Assembly (NCBI GenBank): GCA_003021335.1
Contig: PXQL01000047.1
Coordinates: forward strand, 1-15,726
Direction of reading: 5' to 3'
Origin: Halobacteriales archaeon QH_10_67_13
Lineage (GTDB): Archaea; Halobacteriota; Halobacteria; Halobacteriales; Haloarculaceae
DNA: 15,726 nucleotides
The notes under the pieces were generated by a model. It searched no databases, was not told the origin of the DNA, and worked only from the letters and a program-made list of their open reading frames with translations. Numbering within the stretch: the stretch's first letter is position 1; every line of letters starts with the position of its first letter. Shown here one piece after another: positions 1 through 7,607 of this stretch. Both the position numbers and the translations under genes were made by a program.

Positions 1-15
1 GTCGAGATCCGCGGG

Positions 16-289
16 CTAGTACCCGCCGGCCCGCATCGCCTCGCCGATCGCGCGGTGGAACTCTCCCAGCGAGTCGAACTCCTCGCGGTCGACGTGCTCG
101 AAGATGTCGGCGGCGCTCACCACCCGGTCGGTGTCGATCCGGACCGGGTAGGCGCCGTACTCCTCGCGGTAGCGCTCGACGGCCAGGGGGAAACGACGAC
201 TCCTCGACGGTCTTCGCGAGGACGGCGTGGCTGTATGCGCGCCGCCCCTCGCTGCCGCGCTCGCCGTCGGGGTCGTGAGGCCAGTCTAT
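16..289 (-). pseudogene. Disrupted small conserved haloarchaeal protein (DUF5785-like)
   Basis: Read on the minus strand, this encodes a roughly 90-residue acidic protein starting IDWPHDPDGERGSEGRR and ending AIGEAMRAGGY before TAG at 18-16. The pattern matches, from memory, a small uncharacterised haloarchaeal family (DUF5785) that normally begins MDWPHDPDGE. There are two lesions. The codon where the family has its start Met is ATA (289-287), and I see no in-frame ATG or GTG just upstream. The run of five G at 186-190 shifts the frame; with four G the reading continues smoothly from ...VEESSFPLAVERYREEYG. The span is 274 bases, one more than a multiple of three. Function is unknown. It lies divergent to the ABC exporter. 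Family identity is fairly secure; whether the lesions are real or sequencing errors is open. Confidence 0.6.
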
Positions 290-381
290 GCAGGCGGTTC
301 GGACGCGGCGATAGAAGGGCTGTGTCGCTCTGAACGTCTTCGACCGCAACGAATAAGCGGCTCTCGGGAGACTCACGACCC

Positions 382-486
382 GTGACCCGCGAGGACGGAT
401 ACGACGCGGACGCTCGCCCGGCGAACGATCCGGCGGTCGGAGCGGGGCTCCATCGGGCGGGCGGGACCCCCGCGGACCGTCGGTGA
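382..486 (+). CDS. Possible 34-residue leader ORF before the ABC exporter
   Basis: A GTG-started frame runs to TGA at 484-486, one base before the permease ATG at 488, so the pair would be translationally coupled. An AT-rich patch (gaataag, 351-357) sits about 28 bases before the GTG, which fits a leaderless haloarchaeal promoter. The product is polar, Gly/Ala/Asp/Arg-rich and has no recognisable domain. The stretch could equally be an untranslated leader. I do not recognise a family, so this is a weak call. Confidence 0.22.
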   Translation: MTREDGYDADARPANDPAVGAGLHRAGGTPADRR

Positions 487-487
487 G

Positions 488-1477
488 ATGTCTCTGAGAC
501 CGCTGCTGGGCAAGGAGCTCAGACTCACCCGCCGGAACCTGTTCCTGTTGGGCTTTCTGCTCGTCGCGTTACCGGCGTTTTTCGTCGGCTCGACGGTCGT
601 CTTCCAGGAGACGGTGCCCAGGGACGTCCCGGTGGCCGTCGTCGCGGGCGACGAGACCGTCTCCGGGGGCGAACTGGCCGCCGTCGGGAGCGGGTTAGCG
701 CTGTTTACCGAGCCGACGATCGTCGAGAGCCGCGAGCGTGCCCTCGAGCGGCTCGAACGCGAGCGGGCCTTCCTCGAGCCCTCGCGGGTGATCACGGACA
801 TCGCCGGCTCGCGGCTGTCGGGCACGCCGGTAATCGATGGTGAGGTCACGACCGAACGGGTCGTCCGTGGCGAGGAGAAAAGCCTCCCCGAGTACCTGTT
901 TCCGGTCTTTCTGGTCGTGCTCGCGGTAGTGCTCGCCTTCGCCTTCGTGCCCGCTGACCTGTCCCGGGAGGCGGCCGCGCTCGACCGGCTCCGGACCGAG
1001 ACGAGTCTCGGGACCGTTCTTGGAGCTAAGCTCCTCTACTACACCGGACTGTTGTTCGTTCCCCTCGCGGTGTTCAAGCTCGGCGCGGTCGGGCTTGGGT
1101 ACGACGTTCGACCGCTGGCGCCGCTGGCCGTGCTCGGGCTCGGGCTCGCGTTCGTGACCCTCGCCTCGCTCGCGATGGCGGTCACGATCCTCACGAAGTT
1201 CCGCGCGAGCGGCCGGTTCCTGAACGTCGTCGTGTTGCTCGGAACGATCGCGCTCTCGGGGCTTGCCTTCCCGGTCGGATTCTTCTCGTCGCTGCGGACG
1301 ACTATCGCCCGCCTGTTGCCGACCCACTACGCGATGATCCTCGTCCGAAGCGGGATGCTCAAAGGCGCCGGTGTCGGGGACTTTCTCGGCTGGGTGGTCG
1401 GGCTCGCCGCGCTTGCGGCCGTCTGTCTCGGGGCGCTGGCCGCGAGCGCTGTACACTACCGGAGGACGAGCCCGTGA
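488..1477 (+). CDS. ABC-2 type transporter permease
   Basis: A 329-residue membrane protein forming the transmembrane part of an ABC exporter. Helices are visible at about residues 17-39, 134-156, 172-197, 207-232, 240-265 and 297-322. A polar domain lies between the first two (about 40-132), the ABC-2 arrangement with one outside domain. The conserved-looking PADLSREAAALDRLRTE (154-170) after the second helix probably contacts the ATPase. The gene overlaps the ATPase gene by four bases (GTGA), so the two form one operon. The substrate is not evident; haloarchaeal pairs of this type are usually annotated only as ABC permeases or as NosY-like. Oddity: around residues 90-96 (ERERAFLEP) the outside domain looks short. 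Relatives, as I remember them, carry about 30 more residues here (a VYAVV...VDG segment), so an in-frame deletion is possible. Confidence 0.85.
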   Translation: MSLRPLLGKELRLTRRNLFLLGFLLVALPAFFVGSTVVFQETVPRDVPVAVVAGDETVSGGELAAVGSGLALFTEPTIVESRERALERLERERAFLEPSRVITDIAGSRLSGTPVIDGEVTTERVVRGEEKSLPEYLFPVFLVVLAVVLAFAFVPADLSREAAALDRLRTETSLGTVLGAKLLYYTGLLFVPLAVFKLGAVGLGYDVRPLAPLAVLGLGLAFVTLASLAMAVTILTKFRASGRFLNVVVLLGTIALSGLAFPVGFFSSLRTTIARLLPTHYAMILVRSGMLKGAGVGDFLGWVVGLAALAAVCLGALAASAVHYRRTSP

Positions 1478-2190
1478 CCAGAGCGGGACGGACCGTCCGG
1501 TTCGACGGCGTGACCAAACGCTACGGGTCGGTCACCGCGGTCGCGGATCTCACCCTCGCGGTCGAGGACGGACTGCACTGCCTGCTCGGGCCGAACGGCT
1601 CGGGCAAGTCGACGCTGTTGCGCCTGGCGGCCGGTCTGACCCGACCGACGGCGGGGCGAGTCGAGGCGCCGGCGGAACTCGGCGTCGGGTTCCAGCGGCC
1701 GAGCTTCTATCCGGGACTGTCCGTCCGGGAGAACGTCTGGACCTTCGCCTCGCTGTCGGGCGCAACCGACGGGGAGTGGCTCCAGACCGTGGTCGACGAG
1801 CTCCGGCTCGATCGGGCGCTCGACCGGCGGGCCGGCGGGCTCTCGGAGGGGTTCGCACGCAAGCTCGACCTGGCGCTTGCCTTTCTGCGGCGGCCGCCGG
1901 TCGTGCTCCTCGACGAACCGCTGGGGGCGCTCGACGATCTCTCTCGGGAGCGATTCCTGGCCTTTGTCGGCGCCTACGCCGACGGGCGCCTCGACGGAGG
2001 CGCGGACGCCGCCGATCGGACGGTGCTGGTCGCCACCCACCGGCTGAGCGAGTTCCGCGCCCACGCGGACCGGGTGGCCGTGCTCCACCGCGGCGAACTC
2101 GTCGCCGACGACCTCTCGCCGGACGACGATACCCTCGTCGACGGCTACGCCCGGCGGCTGCTCGACCGGGAGAACGGGACCGTCCGGTGA
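1474..2190 (+). CDS. ABC transporter ATP-binding protein
   Basis: A 238-residue nucleotide-binding subunit that powers the permease encoded just upstream. It carries all the expected motifs: Walker A GPNGSGKST (39-47), Q-loop Gln74, a degenerate signature LSEGF (123-127, in place of LSGGQ), Walker B VVLLDEP (143-149), a D-loop GALDD and switch His189 in VATHR. It starts at GTG 1474, overlapping the permease stop by four bases, which is typical of translational coupling and fixes the start. A small family-C-like exporter ATPase of about 230-300 residues is normal for this class. The LSEG signature is common in ABC-2 ATPases and does not suggest loss of function. The transported substrate is unknown. 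Confidence 0.92.
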   Translation: MTRAGRTVRFDGVTKRYGSVTAVADLTLAVEDGLHCLLGPNGSGKSTLLRLAAGLTRPTAGRVEAPAELGVGFQRPSFYPGLSVRENVWTFASLSGATDGEWLQTVVDELRLDRALDRRAGGLSEGFARKLDLALAFLRRPPVVLLDEPLGALDDLSRERFLAFVGAYADGRLDGGADAADRTVLVATHRLSEFRAHADRVAVLHRGELVADDLSPDDDTLVDGYARRLLDRENGTVR

Positions 2191-2211
2191 CGCGCCGAGG
2201 GCGTATCACAA

Positions 2212-2221
2212 CCGTATAAAT
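2212..2221 (+). promoter_or_regulatory. TATA box for the MFS transporter gene
   Basis: The sequence ccgtataaatg is centred about 26 bases before the ATG at 2243, as expected for a leaderless haloarchaeal transcript. It lies in the 52-base gap after the ABC ATPase stop, so the MFS gene has its own promoter. Confidence 0.7.
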
Positions 2222-2242
2222 GCACCAGCCCCTCGTACTCGT

Positions 2243-3778
2243 ATGGCGACCGAGACCGCGTCGGAAACCGACGGCCGGCTGTTGGGAGTCGATCCCCAGG
2301 TGCTGGTACTCGCGCTCGCCAGGCTGTCCGAGTCGGTCGGCAACTCGTTTCTGATCGTCGTCTTACCGCTTTTCATCCAGAGCGACGCCATCACCGGGAG
2401 CGGATTCGGGCTCACCGAGGTCGCGCTCACCGGGATCGTACTCGGATTGTTCGGCTTCGTCAACAGCCCGCTCCAGCCGTTCGTCGGACGGCTCTCGGAC
2501 CGGCTGGCCCGCCGGAAGGTGTTCGTCCTCGTCGGGCTGGTGATCCTCGCGGTCTCGGCGGTCGGCTACGCATACACCACGGCCTACTGGCAGCTGATCG
2601 TGATACGGGTGTTGCAGGGAATCGGCGGCGCCCTGATCATTCCCACGACCGTGGCGCTCGTAAACGACCTCGCCGGCGAGGACAACCGGGGCGGCAACAT
2701 GGGGACGTACAACACCTTCCGGCTGGTCGGGTTCGGGGGCGGCCCGATCGCCGCCGGCGTCGTCGTCGGCGCCGGCCCCTACACCGTCGCCGGGACGACG
2801 CTCTCGGGGTTCGACGCCTCGTTTTACTTCGCCGCCGTGACGGCGCTCGCGAGTTTCCTGCTCGTTGTCTTCCGGATCAGGGACCCCGATATCGAGCCCT
2901 CGGATCCGGACAACGAGTCCGTCGGGATCAGTCTGCGCGATCGCTCGGGGAAACACCTGCTCGATCCGGTCTTCACGCTGGGAGTGATCTCGTTTTTCAT
3001 GGCGCTGGGTATCGCCGTCTTCGCCACGCTCGGAGAGACGATCAACACTCGCCTCGATCAGGGCTCGCAGATGTTCGGCCTGCAGTTCGCCGGGTTCGTG
3101 CTCGCGCAGATCCTGCTCCAGGCGCCGATCGGACGCGCGACCGACTTTTATGGCCGGCGTCGGTTCATTATCGTCGGGATGGTACTACTCGTGCCGACGA
3201 CACTGGTCCAGGGGGTCGTGCTCGACCCCTGGCTGATGTTCGGCGCGCGGTTCGCACAGGGGGTCGCCGGCGCGATGGTGTTTGCCCCGGCGCTGGCGCT
3301 GGCTGGCGATCTCGCCGCCGACGGGGAGTCCGGAACCACGCTGTCGGTGCTGACGATGGCCTTCGGGTTCGGCGTCGCCGCGGGACCGATGCTCTCTGGA
3401 TTCCTGATCGCGTTCGGCTTCGTCGTCCCCTTTGCTTTCGCCGCGGGGCTCGCTGCGATCGGGGCGGTCCGGCAGGTTTGGGTGTCTCCGAGCCAAGACA
3501 AGGGTATGCCAGAGACGGTCACCGACGGCCAGATCACCGCCACGTACCGCGAGACAGACAGTGAGCGACTGCTCGTCTACGAAGCCGACGGCCGCCAGGC
3601 CGTCATCGCACAGAACACCGAGGGGTACGCGATGCTCAAGGTCCGCACCGCGCCGGACGGCGACGAGCTCGAGCGGTACTACGGGTTCGACATGGCAAAG
3701 GATCACGCCGCCGAGCGACTCGGTGTCTCCCCGTACGACCTGCCGGTCCCTGAGGCGGCCGCGGACATGGGAATGTGA
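2243..3778 (+). CDS. MFS transporter fused to a small DUF7111-like protein
   Basis: 511 residues. Residues 1 to about 415 form a major facilitator superfamily transporter: repeated hydrophobic helices in two halves, motif A GRLSDRLARRK at 82-92, its counterpart GRATDFYGRRR in the second half, and RVLQGIGGALIIPTTVALVND typical of drug/proton antiporters. The substrate is unknown and could be a drug or metabolite. Residues 422-511 (ATG at 3506) are a soluble acidic domain ending YDLPVPEAAADMGM. From memory this matches a separate small haloarchaeal protein (DUF7111) in full length, including its own Met. The MFS part stops right after AAIGAV, where relatives continue with a short tail (like LVYTQVEET) and a stop. 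The fusion therefore looks like the result of a small deletion that removed the MFS tail, its stop and part of the gap between genes. The start is fixed by the TATA box at 2212-2221. Confidence 0.85.
   Translation: MATETASETDGRLLGVDPQVLVLALARLSESVGNSFLIVVLPLFIQSDAITGSGFGLTEVALTGIVLGLFGFVNSPLQPFVGRLSDRLARRKVFVLVGLVILAVSAVGYAYTTAYWQLIVIRVLQGIGGALIIPTTVALVNDLAGEDNRGGNMGTYNTFRLVGFGGGPIAAGVVVGAGPYTVAGTTLSGFDASFYFAAVTALASFLLVVFRIRDPDIEPSDPDNESVGISLRDRSGKHLLDPVFTLGVISFFMALGIAVFATLGETINTRLDQGSQMFGLQFAGFVLAQILLQAPIGRATDFYGRRRFIIVGMVLLVPTTLVQGVVLDPWLMFGARFAQGVAGAMVFAPALALAGDLAADGESGTTLSVLTMAFGFGVAAGPMLSGFLIAFGFVVPFAFAAGLAAIGAVRQVWVSPSQDKGMPETVTDGQITATYRETDSERLLVYEADGRQAVIAQNTEGYAMLKVRTAPDGDELERYYGFDMAKDHAAERLGVSPYDLPVPEAAADMGM
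3506..3778 (+). other. DUF7111-like C-terminal segment, possibly a separate gene
   Basis: From ATG 3506 the frame encodes 90 residues (MPETVTDGQITATYRETDSE... to DMGM). It is soluble and acidic, with the stretches AVIAQNTEGYAMLKV and ERYYGFDMAKDHAAERLGV. I recognise it as a stand-alone small conserved haloarchaeal protein of unknown function. The upstream bases (ggtttgggtgtctccgagcc) read more like an intergenic leader than MFS coding sequence. It may be translated from its own ATG, as part of the fusion, or both. Not counted here as an independent gene. Confidence 0.5.
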
Positions 3779-3808
3779 TCGATAGAGGTATGCGCTGAGT
3801 TCTCCCCG

Positions 3809-3826
3809 GCGAATCTCCCCGTTCGC
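3809..3826. terminator. Inverted repeat between convergent genes
   Basis: GCGAA (3809-3813) and TTCGC (3822-3826) are inverted around an 8-base loop in the 63-base gap between the convergent MFS and DUF35 genes. The stem is short and no T-run follows, so a terminator role is only a suggestion. Confidence 0.2.
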
Positions 3827-3841
3827 GGCTCCAACGAGCGT

Positions 3842-4216
3842 TCAGACGGGCTCGAACCGCCAGCCGTCGTACTCCTGCGGGCCGGTCGCTGGCTTGATCC
3901 CGGCGCCAGGCTCGCGGAGTTGGTCGGCGTAGACCGGCTCGACGGTCGTCCCGATCTCGACGGCGTCGGTCGTCTGCCCGAGCGCCCGAACGGTCTCGCC
4001 GTCGATCTCGAACTCGACGATCGCGAGCTCGTTGGGCTCGCGCACGCCCGGCGGCGTCGCGGTCGTACGGGTCCAGGTGATCACCTCGGCGGTGTGTTCG
4101 CTGAGATCGACCGTCCCGTCCGGGGGCTCGCCACACTCCGGACAGACCGGGTGCTCGGGGTAGCTCAGGTGGCCGTTGGGACACCGCACCGCCGCGAAGA
4201 CGGGCGCGTCGGTCAT
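3842..4216 (-). CDS. Zn-ribbon/OB-fold (DUF35) subunit of a beta-ketothiolase
   Basis: 124 residues. The N-terminus holds a zinc ribbon (Cys12, His16, Cys25, Cys28 in RCPNGH...CPECGE). It is followed by a beta-rich OB-fold (about 40-115) with the family pattern TWTRTTATPPGV and ALGQ. DUF35 proteins pair with thiolases and are thought to help CoA-substrate channelling and assembly. The start ATG (4216-4214) overlaps the stop of the thiolase gene (ATGA), so the two are cotranslated. The pair matches the two-subunit haloarchaeal-type beta-ketothiolases described from Haloferax mediterranei (BktB/PhaA, with an OB-fold small subunit), which make 3-ketoacyl-CoA for polyhydroxyalkanoate. This subunit itself looks intact, but its partner is damaged. 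Confidence 0.82.
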   Translation of the reverse strand: MTDAPVFAAVRCPNGHLSYPEHPVCPECGEPPDGTVDLSEHTAEVITWTRTTATPPGVREPNELAIVEFEIDGETVRALGQTTDAVEIGTTVEPVYADQLREPGAGIKPATGPQEYDGWRFEPV

Positions 4217-5308
4217 CGCGGGGCCTCCAACAGCGTCGTCGTCGCGCAGTTGCCGAACCCGCCGACGCTGCAGGCGAGACCGGCCTCTGCGGGCTCGACC
4301 TGTCGGTCGCCGGCCCGGCCGGTGAGCTGTTCGTACAGCTCGACGGCCTGTGCGACGCCGCTTGCCCCCAACGGGTGCCCTTTCGATTTCAGCCCGCCGG
4401 AGGGGTTGATCGGGAGCTCGCCGCCGACGGTCGTCTCGCCGGCCCGGACCCGCTCGGGGGCTCGGCCGCGCTCGGCGAAGCCGACCGCCTCCATCTGGAG
4501 GAATTCGAGGATCGTGAACATGTCGTGAAGCTCGGCGACATCGACGGCCTCCGGGCCGAGCCCCGCGCGGTCGAACGCCTCATTGCTGCTGTCGGCGACC
4601 GCATCCATCCAGGTCGGATCGGCCCGCTCGTGGACCACGTGGGTGTCAGACGCCCCCCCGATCCCCGAGACGACGACGTGCTCGTCCGGGCGGAGCTCCT
4701 CGGCGCGCTCTCGCGAGGTAAAGAGTAGGGCCGCGCTCCCGTCGGTGATCGGACAGAAATCGTACAGCCGAAGCGGGTCGGCGACGATTGGACTCTCGAG
4801 GACCTTCTCGACGGTGACCGCTGTCCGGAACTGCGCGCGGCCGTTGGCGAGCCCGTGCCGGTGGTTTTTCACCGCCACCTCAGCGAGACGCTCCCGAGAC
4901 ACGCCGTACCGATCGAGGTACAGCCGGGCGGTCAGTCCGGCAAAGGAGGGCAGCGTGATCCCGTGTTTGTACTCGGCCGGGTGGGTGATCGAGGCGATCA
5001 CGTCCGTTGCCTCGGCGGTCGAGCGGTGGGTCATTTTTTCGCCGCCGACGAGCAGCGTCAGCTCACTTGCCCCCGAGCGGATCGACTGCCAGGCGGCGTA
5101 GATTCCGGCCCCGCCGCTCGCGCTTGTCTGGTCGATCCGGGCGCTGTAGGCCGGCGACAGCCCCAGGTCGGCGGTCAGTGCGTTCATGATCCCACCCTGG
5201 CCCTCGAACTCGCCGCTGGCCATGTTCGAGACGTACACCTGCTCGACGGCGGATCGCTCGACCGAAGGGGGTCATCGCGGCGCCGATGATCGCGACCTCC
5301 GATGGCAT
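4213..5308 (-). pseudogene. Thiolase (haloarchaeal beta-ketothiolase large subunit), disrupted near its 5' end
   Basis: The gene starts well at ATG 5308, with MPSEVAIIGAAMTPFGR, but the rest of the thiolase lies in another frame. That frame opens only after a TGA at 5274-5272 and reads SAVEQVYVSNMASGEFEGQ onward to the stop at 4213. The join falls within about 5271-5240. Relatives carry roughly 20-25 more residues there, so this is a small frameshifting deletion; the span of 1096 bases implies a loss of 2 mod 3. The only start in the body frame is GTG 5238, giving 341 residues without the first strand and helix. The body looks normal: DQTSASGGAG with Ser where classic thiolases have the acyl-accepting Cys, ELHDMF, and GGLKSKGHPLGASG with the catalytic His. 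Ser-His-His is reported for haloarchaeal BktB/PhaA. The DUF35 partner follows with a 4-base overlap. Function is doubtful if the sequence is correct. Confidence 0.75.
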
Positions 5309-5331
5309 GGCCGAGGGGTTGGCCGGGCGGG

Positions 5332-5341
5332 GCCTAAACGT
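5332..5341 (-). promoter_or_regulatory. TATA-like box for the thiolase operon
   Basis: On the minus strand, acgtttaggc is centred about 27 bases before the ATG at 5308. This spacing suits a leaderless transcript and supports 5308 as the true ancestral start, even though the coding frame is broken downstream. Confidence 0.55.
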
Positions 5342-5343
5342 TG

Positions 5344-5367
5344 CCGTCCGACCGTCCGACCGTCCGA
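5344..5367. repeat. Three perfect tandem copies of an 8-mer
   Basis: CCGTCCGA is repeated three times without gaps in the short space between the thiolase promoter and the end of the histidine kinase gene. It is a possible binding-site array or a simple slippage repeat. Confidence 0.75.
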
Positions 5368-5375
5368 TCTGCCGG

Positions 5376-7607
5376 TCAGTCGTCGACGCCGTGTCGCGGC
5401 AGCGTGATCGTGACCGTCGTGCCCTCGGCCTCTCCCGTCTTGACCGACACCGAGCCGCCCGACCGCCGGACGATCCAGTGGACCAGCCAGAGTCCGAGCC
5501 CGCTCCCGTGGTACAGGGCGTCGATCTCGGTACCGTCCTCTAAGACATCCCGTTCGACCTCGGGCAGTCCGGGGCCGTCGTCGGCGACGCTGATTCGAAC
5601 CGCCTCGGTGCCGGGCTCGATATCGACGCGCACCGACGGGTGCTCGCCGTCGCCGTGGATAATGGCGTTCGTTAGCAGCTCCTCGATCGCCTGGGCGACG
5701 CTGTCGGCAGCGAAGGCCGCGACTGAGCTCGGGCCCTCGACGGTCACCTCCGCGTCGGGGTGGGTCTCCGTCACCAACTCGACGGTCGCGCGGACGATCC
5801 GACCGACATCGACCGGCGCGGGAGTCTCCTCCCTGGTGAGCGCCCGCGTGATATCCCGGGACTTCTCGCTCGTGGTCAATAGCGCGTCGATCTGATCGAG
5901 AATCGTGTCGGCGGCCCCGGCGACTGACTCGGTCCCCTCCTCACGGATCGCCTCAGCCTGCATCCGGACCACAGTCAGGCTGTTCCGGAGGTTGTGCCGA
6001 AGGATGCGGTCGACAACCTCGAGTTGGTGGGCCCGGTCCTCGCGGTCGGTCACGTCTTGCAACACCGCAACCAATCCGGTCACCTCACCGCCCTCCTCGA
6101 TCGGATAGTACCGCACGTCGAGCACCCGCTCGCCCTGGGTCGGGTGACTCCGGGACGTTTGATATGTAATCGTCTCGCCGGACAGGGCGCGCTCGACGTT
6201 GCTCCGAATGCGGGGCAACGCCGCCTCGTCGAAGACATCCGCGAGCGTGAGCTCGGACGGGTCGGCGGCGTCGATGTCGTGGTACTCGCGGTACTGCGGG
6301 TTCGCGAACAGATACTGACCGTCGCTGCCGATCGCGGCGATCAGATCCGTCGCCCCGACGATCGCCCGCTCGTACTGTCTGAGCTCCTGTTGGCGCTCTT
6401 TGATATCGGTGACGTTCCGGCAGATCGCGATCGTTCCGGCCACCTCGCCGTCGTCGTAGTAGGGATACCGGCTGGTGCTGAAGACGGTGTCCTGGCCGGT
6501 CTTCGGGAAGGTCGGCGGGACCTCGTAGGAGACCGGCTCGCCGGTCTCAAAGACTTCCTCTTTGTACGCGTCGATTCGGTCGGCGGTCTCCTCGTCCATG
6601 AACAGGTACTCGTCCTCGTCGAGCAGCTCCGAACGGTCGTAGCCGGCGTAGTCGGCGACCGCCTGGTTGAGCAGCTCGAAGGTCCCGTCCCTGCCCTGGA
6701 GCATGATCGGATCGTCGAGGCGCTCGACGATCTCCTGATACCGCTTGCGGTCCCGTTTGGCCGCCTTGCGCTCGGTGATGTCCCGAACGATGCCGACGTA
6801 CGCCTCCATCTCGCCGTCGTCGTCGAAGACCGGACCGATCGTCTGGTAGGTCTCGAGGCGTTCTCCGGAGGCGGTTTCGGCGGCGACCTCGCCGTCCCAG
6901 ACTTCGCCGGCCGTGACGGTCGCTTCGATCTCGCCGAGGCGGTCCTCGGAGACCGTTTCGTGGTAGAGTGTCCACCAGTCGGTCCCAGCGAGCTCGGCCT
7001 CGTCGTAGCCGGTCACCGTCTCGAAGGCAGGGTTGACGTACTCGATCGTCCCGGCGGCGTCGGTGATCGCCACCCCCTGCCCGGAGTCTTCGATCGCCCG
7101 ACGGAACAGGCGCAGCTCGGTCGTCCGGGAGTACAGGTCAAACGACTGGGCCCGCAGGCGAAGCAGTGCCTGAATGCGCCAGCCCAGCTCGATCTGTTTC
7201 ATCGGGAGTGAGACGAGCTCGTCGACGGTCGTCGCGAAGACGTTGTCGGCGATCTCGCCACCGTCGATCTCGATCACGTCGTTGCTCGTCTCCGGGAGCA
7301 ACAACAACACTGGCAACAACACCGGCGCGGCCTCCTCTTTCCTGCGCTTGAGCGCCTCGCTGTGGTTCTGCAGACCCCGCTTGTCGACGACACACAGGTC
7401 GAACGCCGCCTCCGAGACCGGCACCTCGGGGTCGGCTACCTCGTACTCGTCGTGGCCGTCGAGATACTGGAGCAACACCCGCTGGTTGCCCCGGTCGGCC
7501 ACTAAGGGGTAGATCCGCACACCCGCCTCGGTGACCGGATCCTCCAAGACGCCGACCTCGGGGTCGGACTCTGCCAGCGGACGGTCCGATGCGTCACTCA
7601 TCCTCAT
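5376..7607 (-). CDS. PAS-domain sensor histidine kinase with N-terminal receiver-like domain
   Basis: A cytosolic protein of 743 residues with no membrane helices. Residues 30-155 resemble a response-regulator fold (FDLCVVDKRG, PVLLPVLLLLPE, ELGWRIQALLRLRAQ) but lack the paired acids and the Lys of true receivers, so this is probably a pseudo-receiver. Three PAS domains follow at about 168-283, 288-404 and 411-525, the first two ending in VRDITER and CRNVTDIKE. The kinase core has H-box RILRHNLRNSLTVV (His538), N-box EELLTNAIIHG (Asn647), and G-boxes DDGPGLP and GSGLGLWLV. Such kinases autophosphorylate on His and pass phosphate to a regulator; none is encoded nearby. The start overlaps the end of the KaiC-like gene: ATG 7607 or ATG 7601 (MSDASD), the latter equally plausible. 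The overlap indicates coupled translation and a shared signalling role. The stimulus is unknown. Confidence 0.9.
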   Translation of the reverse strand: MRMSDASDRPLAESDPEVGVLEDPVTEAGVRIYPLVADRGNQRVLLQYLDGHDEYEVADPEVPVSEAAFDLCVVDKRGLQNHSEALKRRKEEAAPVLLPVLLLLPETSNDVIEIDGGEIADNVFATTVDELVSLPMKQIELGWRIQALLRLRAQSFDLYSRTTELRLFRRAIEDSGQGVAITDAAGTIEYVNPAFETVTGYDEAELAGTDWWTLYHETVSEDRLGEIEATVTAGEVWDGEVAAETASGERLETYQTIGPVFDDDGEMEAYVGIVRDITERKAAKRDRKRYQEIVERLDDPIMLQGRDGTFELLNQAVADYAGYDRSELLDEDEYLFMDEETADRIDAYKEEVFETGEPVSYEVPPTFPKTGQDTVFSTSRYPYYDDGEVAGTIAICRNVTDIKERQQELRQYERAIVGATDLIAAIGSDGQYLFANPQYREYHDIDAADPSELTLADVFDEAALPRIRSNVERALSGETITYQTSRSHPTQGERVLDVRYYPIEEGGEVTGLVAVLQDVTDREDRAHQLEVVDRILRHNLRNSLTVVRMQAEAIREEGTESVAGAADTILDQIDALLTTSEKSRDITRALTREETPAPVDVGRIVRATVELVTETHPDAEVTVEGPSSVAAFAADSVAQAIEELLTNAIIHGDGEHPSVRVDIEPGTEAVRISVADDGPGLPEVERDVLEDGTEIDALYHGSGLGLWLVHWIVRRSGGSVSVKTGEAEGTTVTITLPRHGVDD

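Noticed and set aside
5238..5308. Intron or intein in the thiolase or purA genes
   Set aside because: Both joins lack sequence compared with the families; introns and inteins would add sequence.
5994..7211. Long plus-strand open frame opposite the PAS kinase
   Set aside because: It is a mirror of a gene with complete PAS, H-box and ATP-binding motifs; the plus frame shows no recognisable protein.
7291..7330. CAA-rich tract (gcaacaacaacactggcaacaacacc) as a repeat element
   Set aside because: It is the antisense of the coding stretch PVLLPVLLLLPE in the kinase's receiver-like domain, a normal hydrophobic strand.
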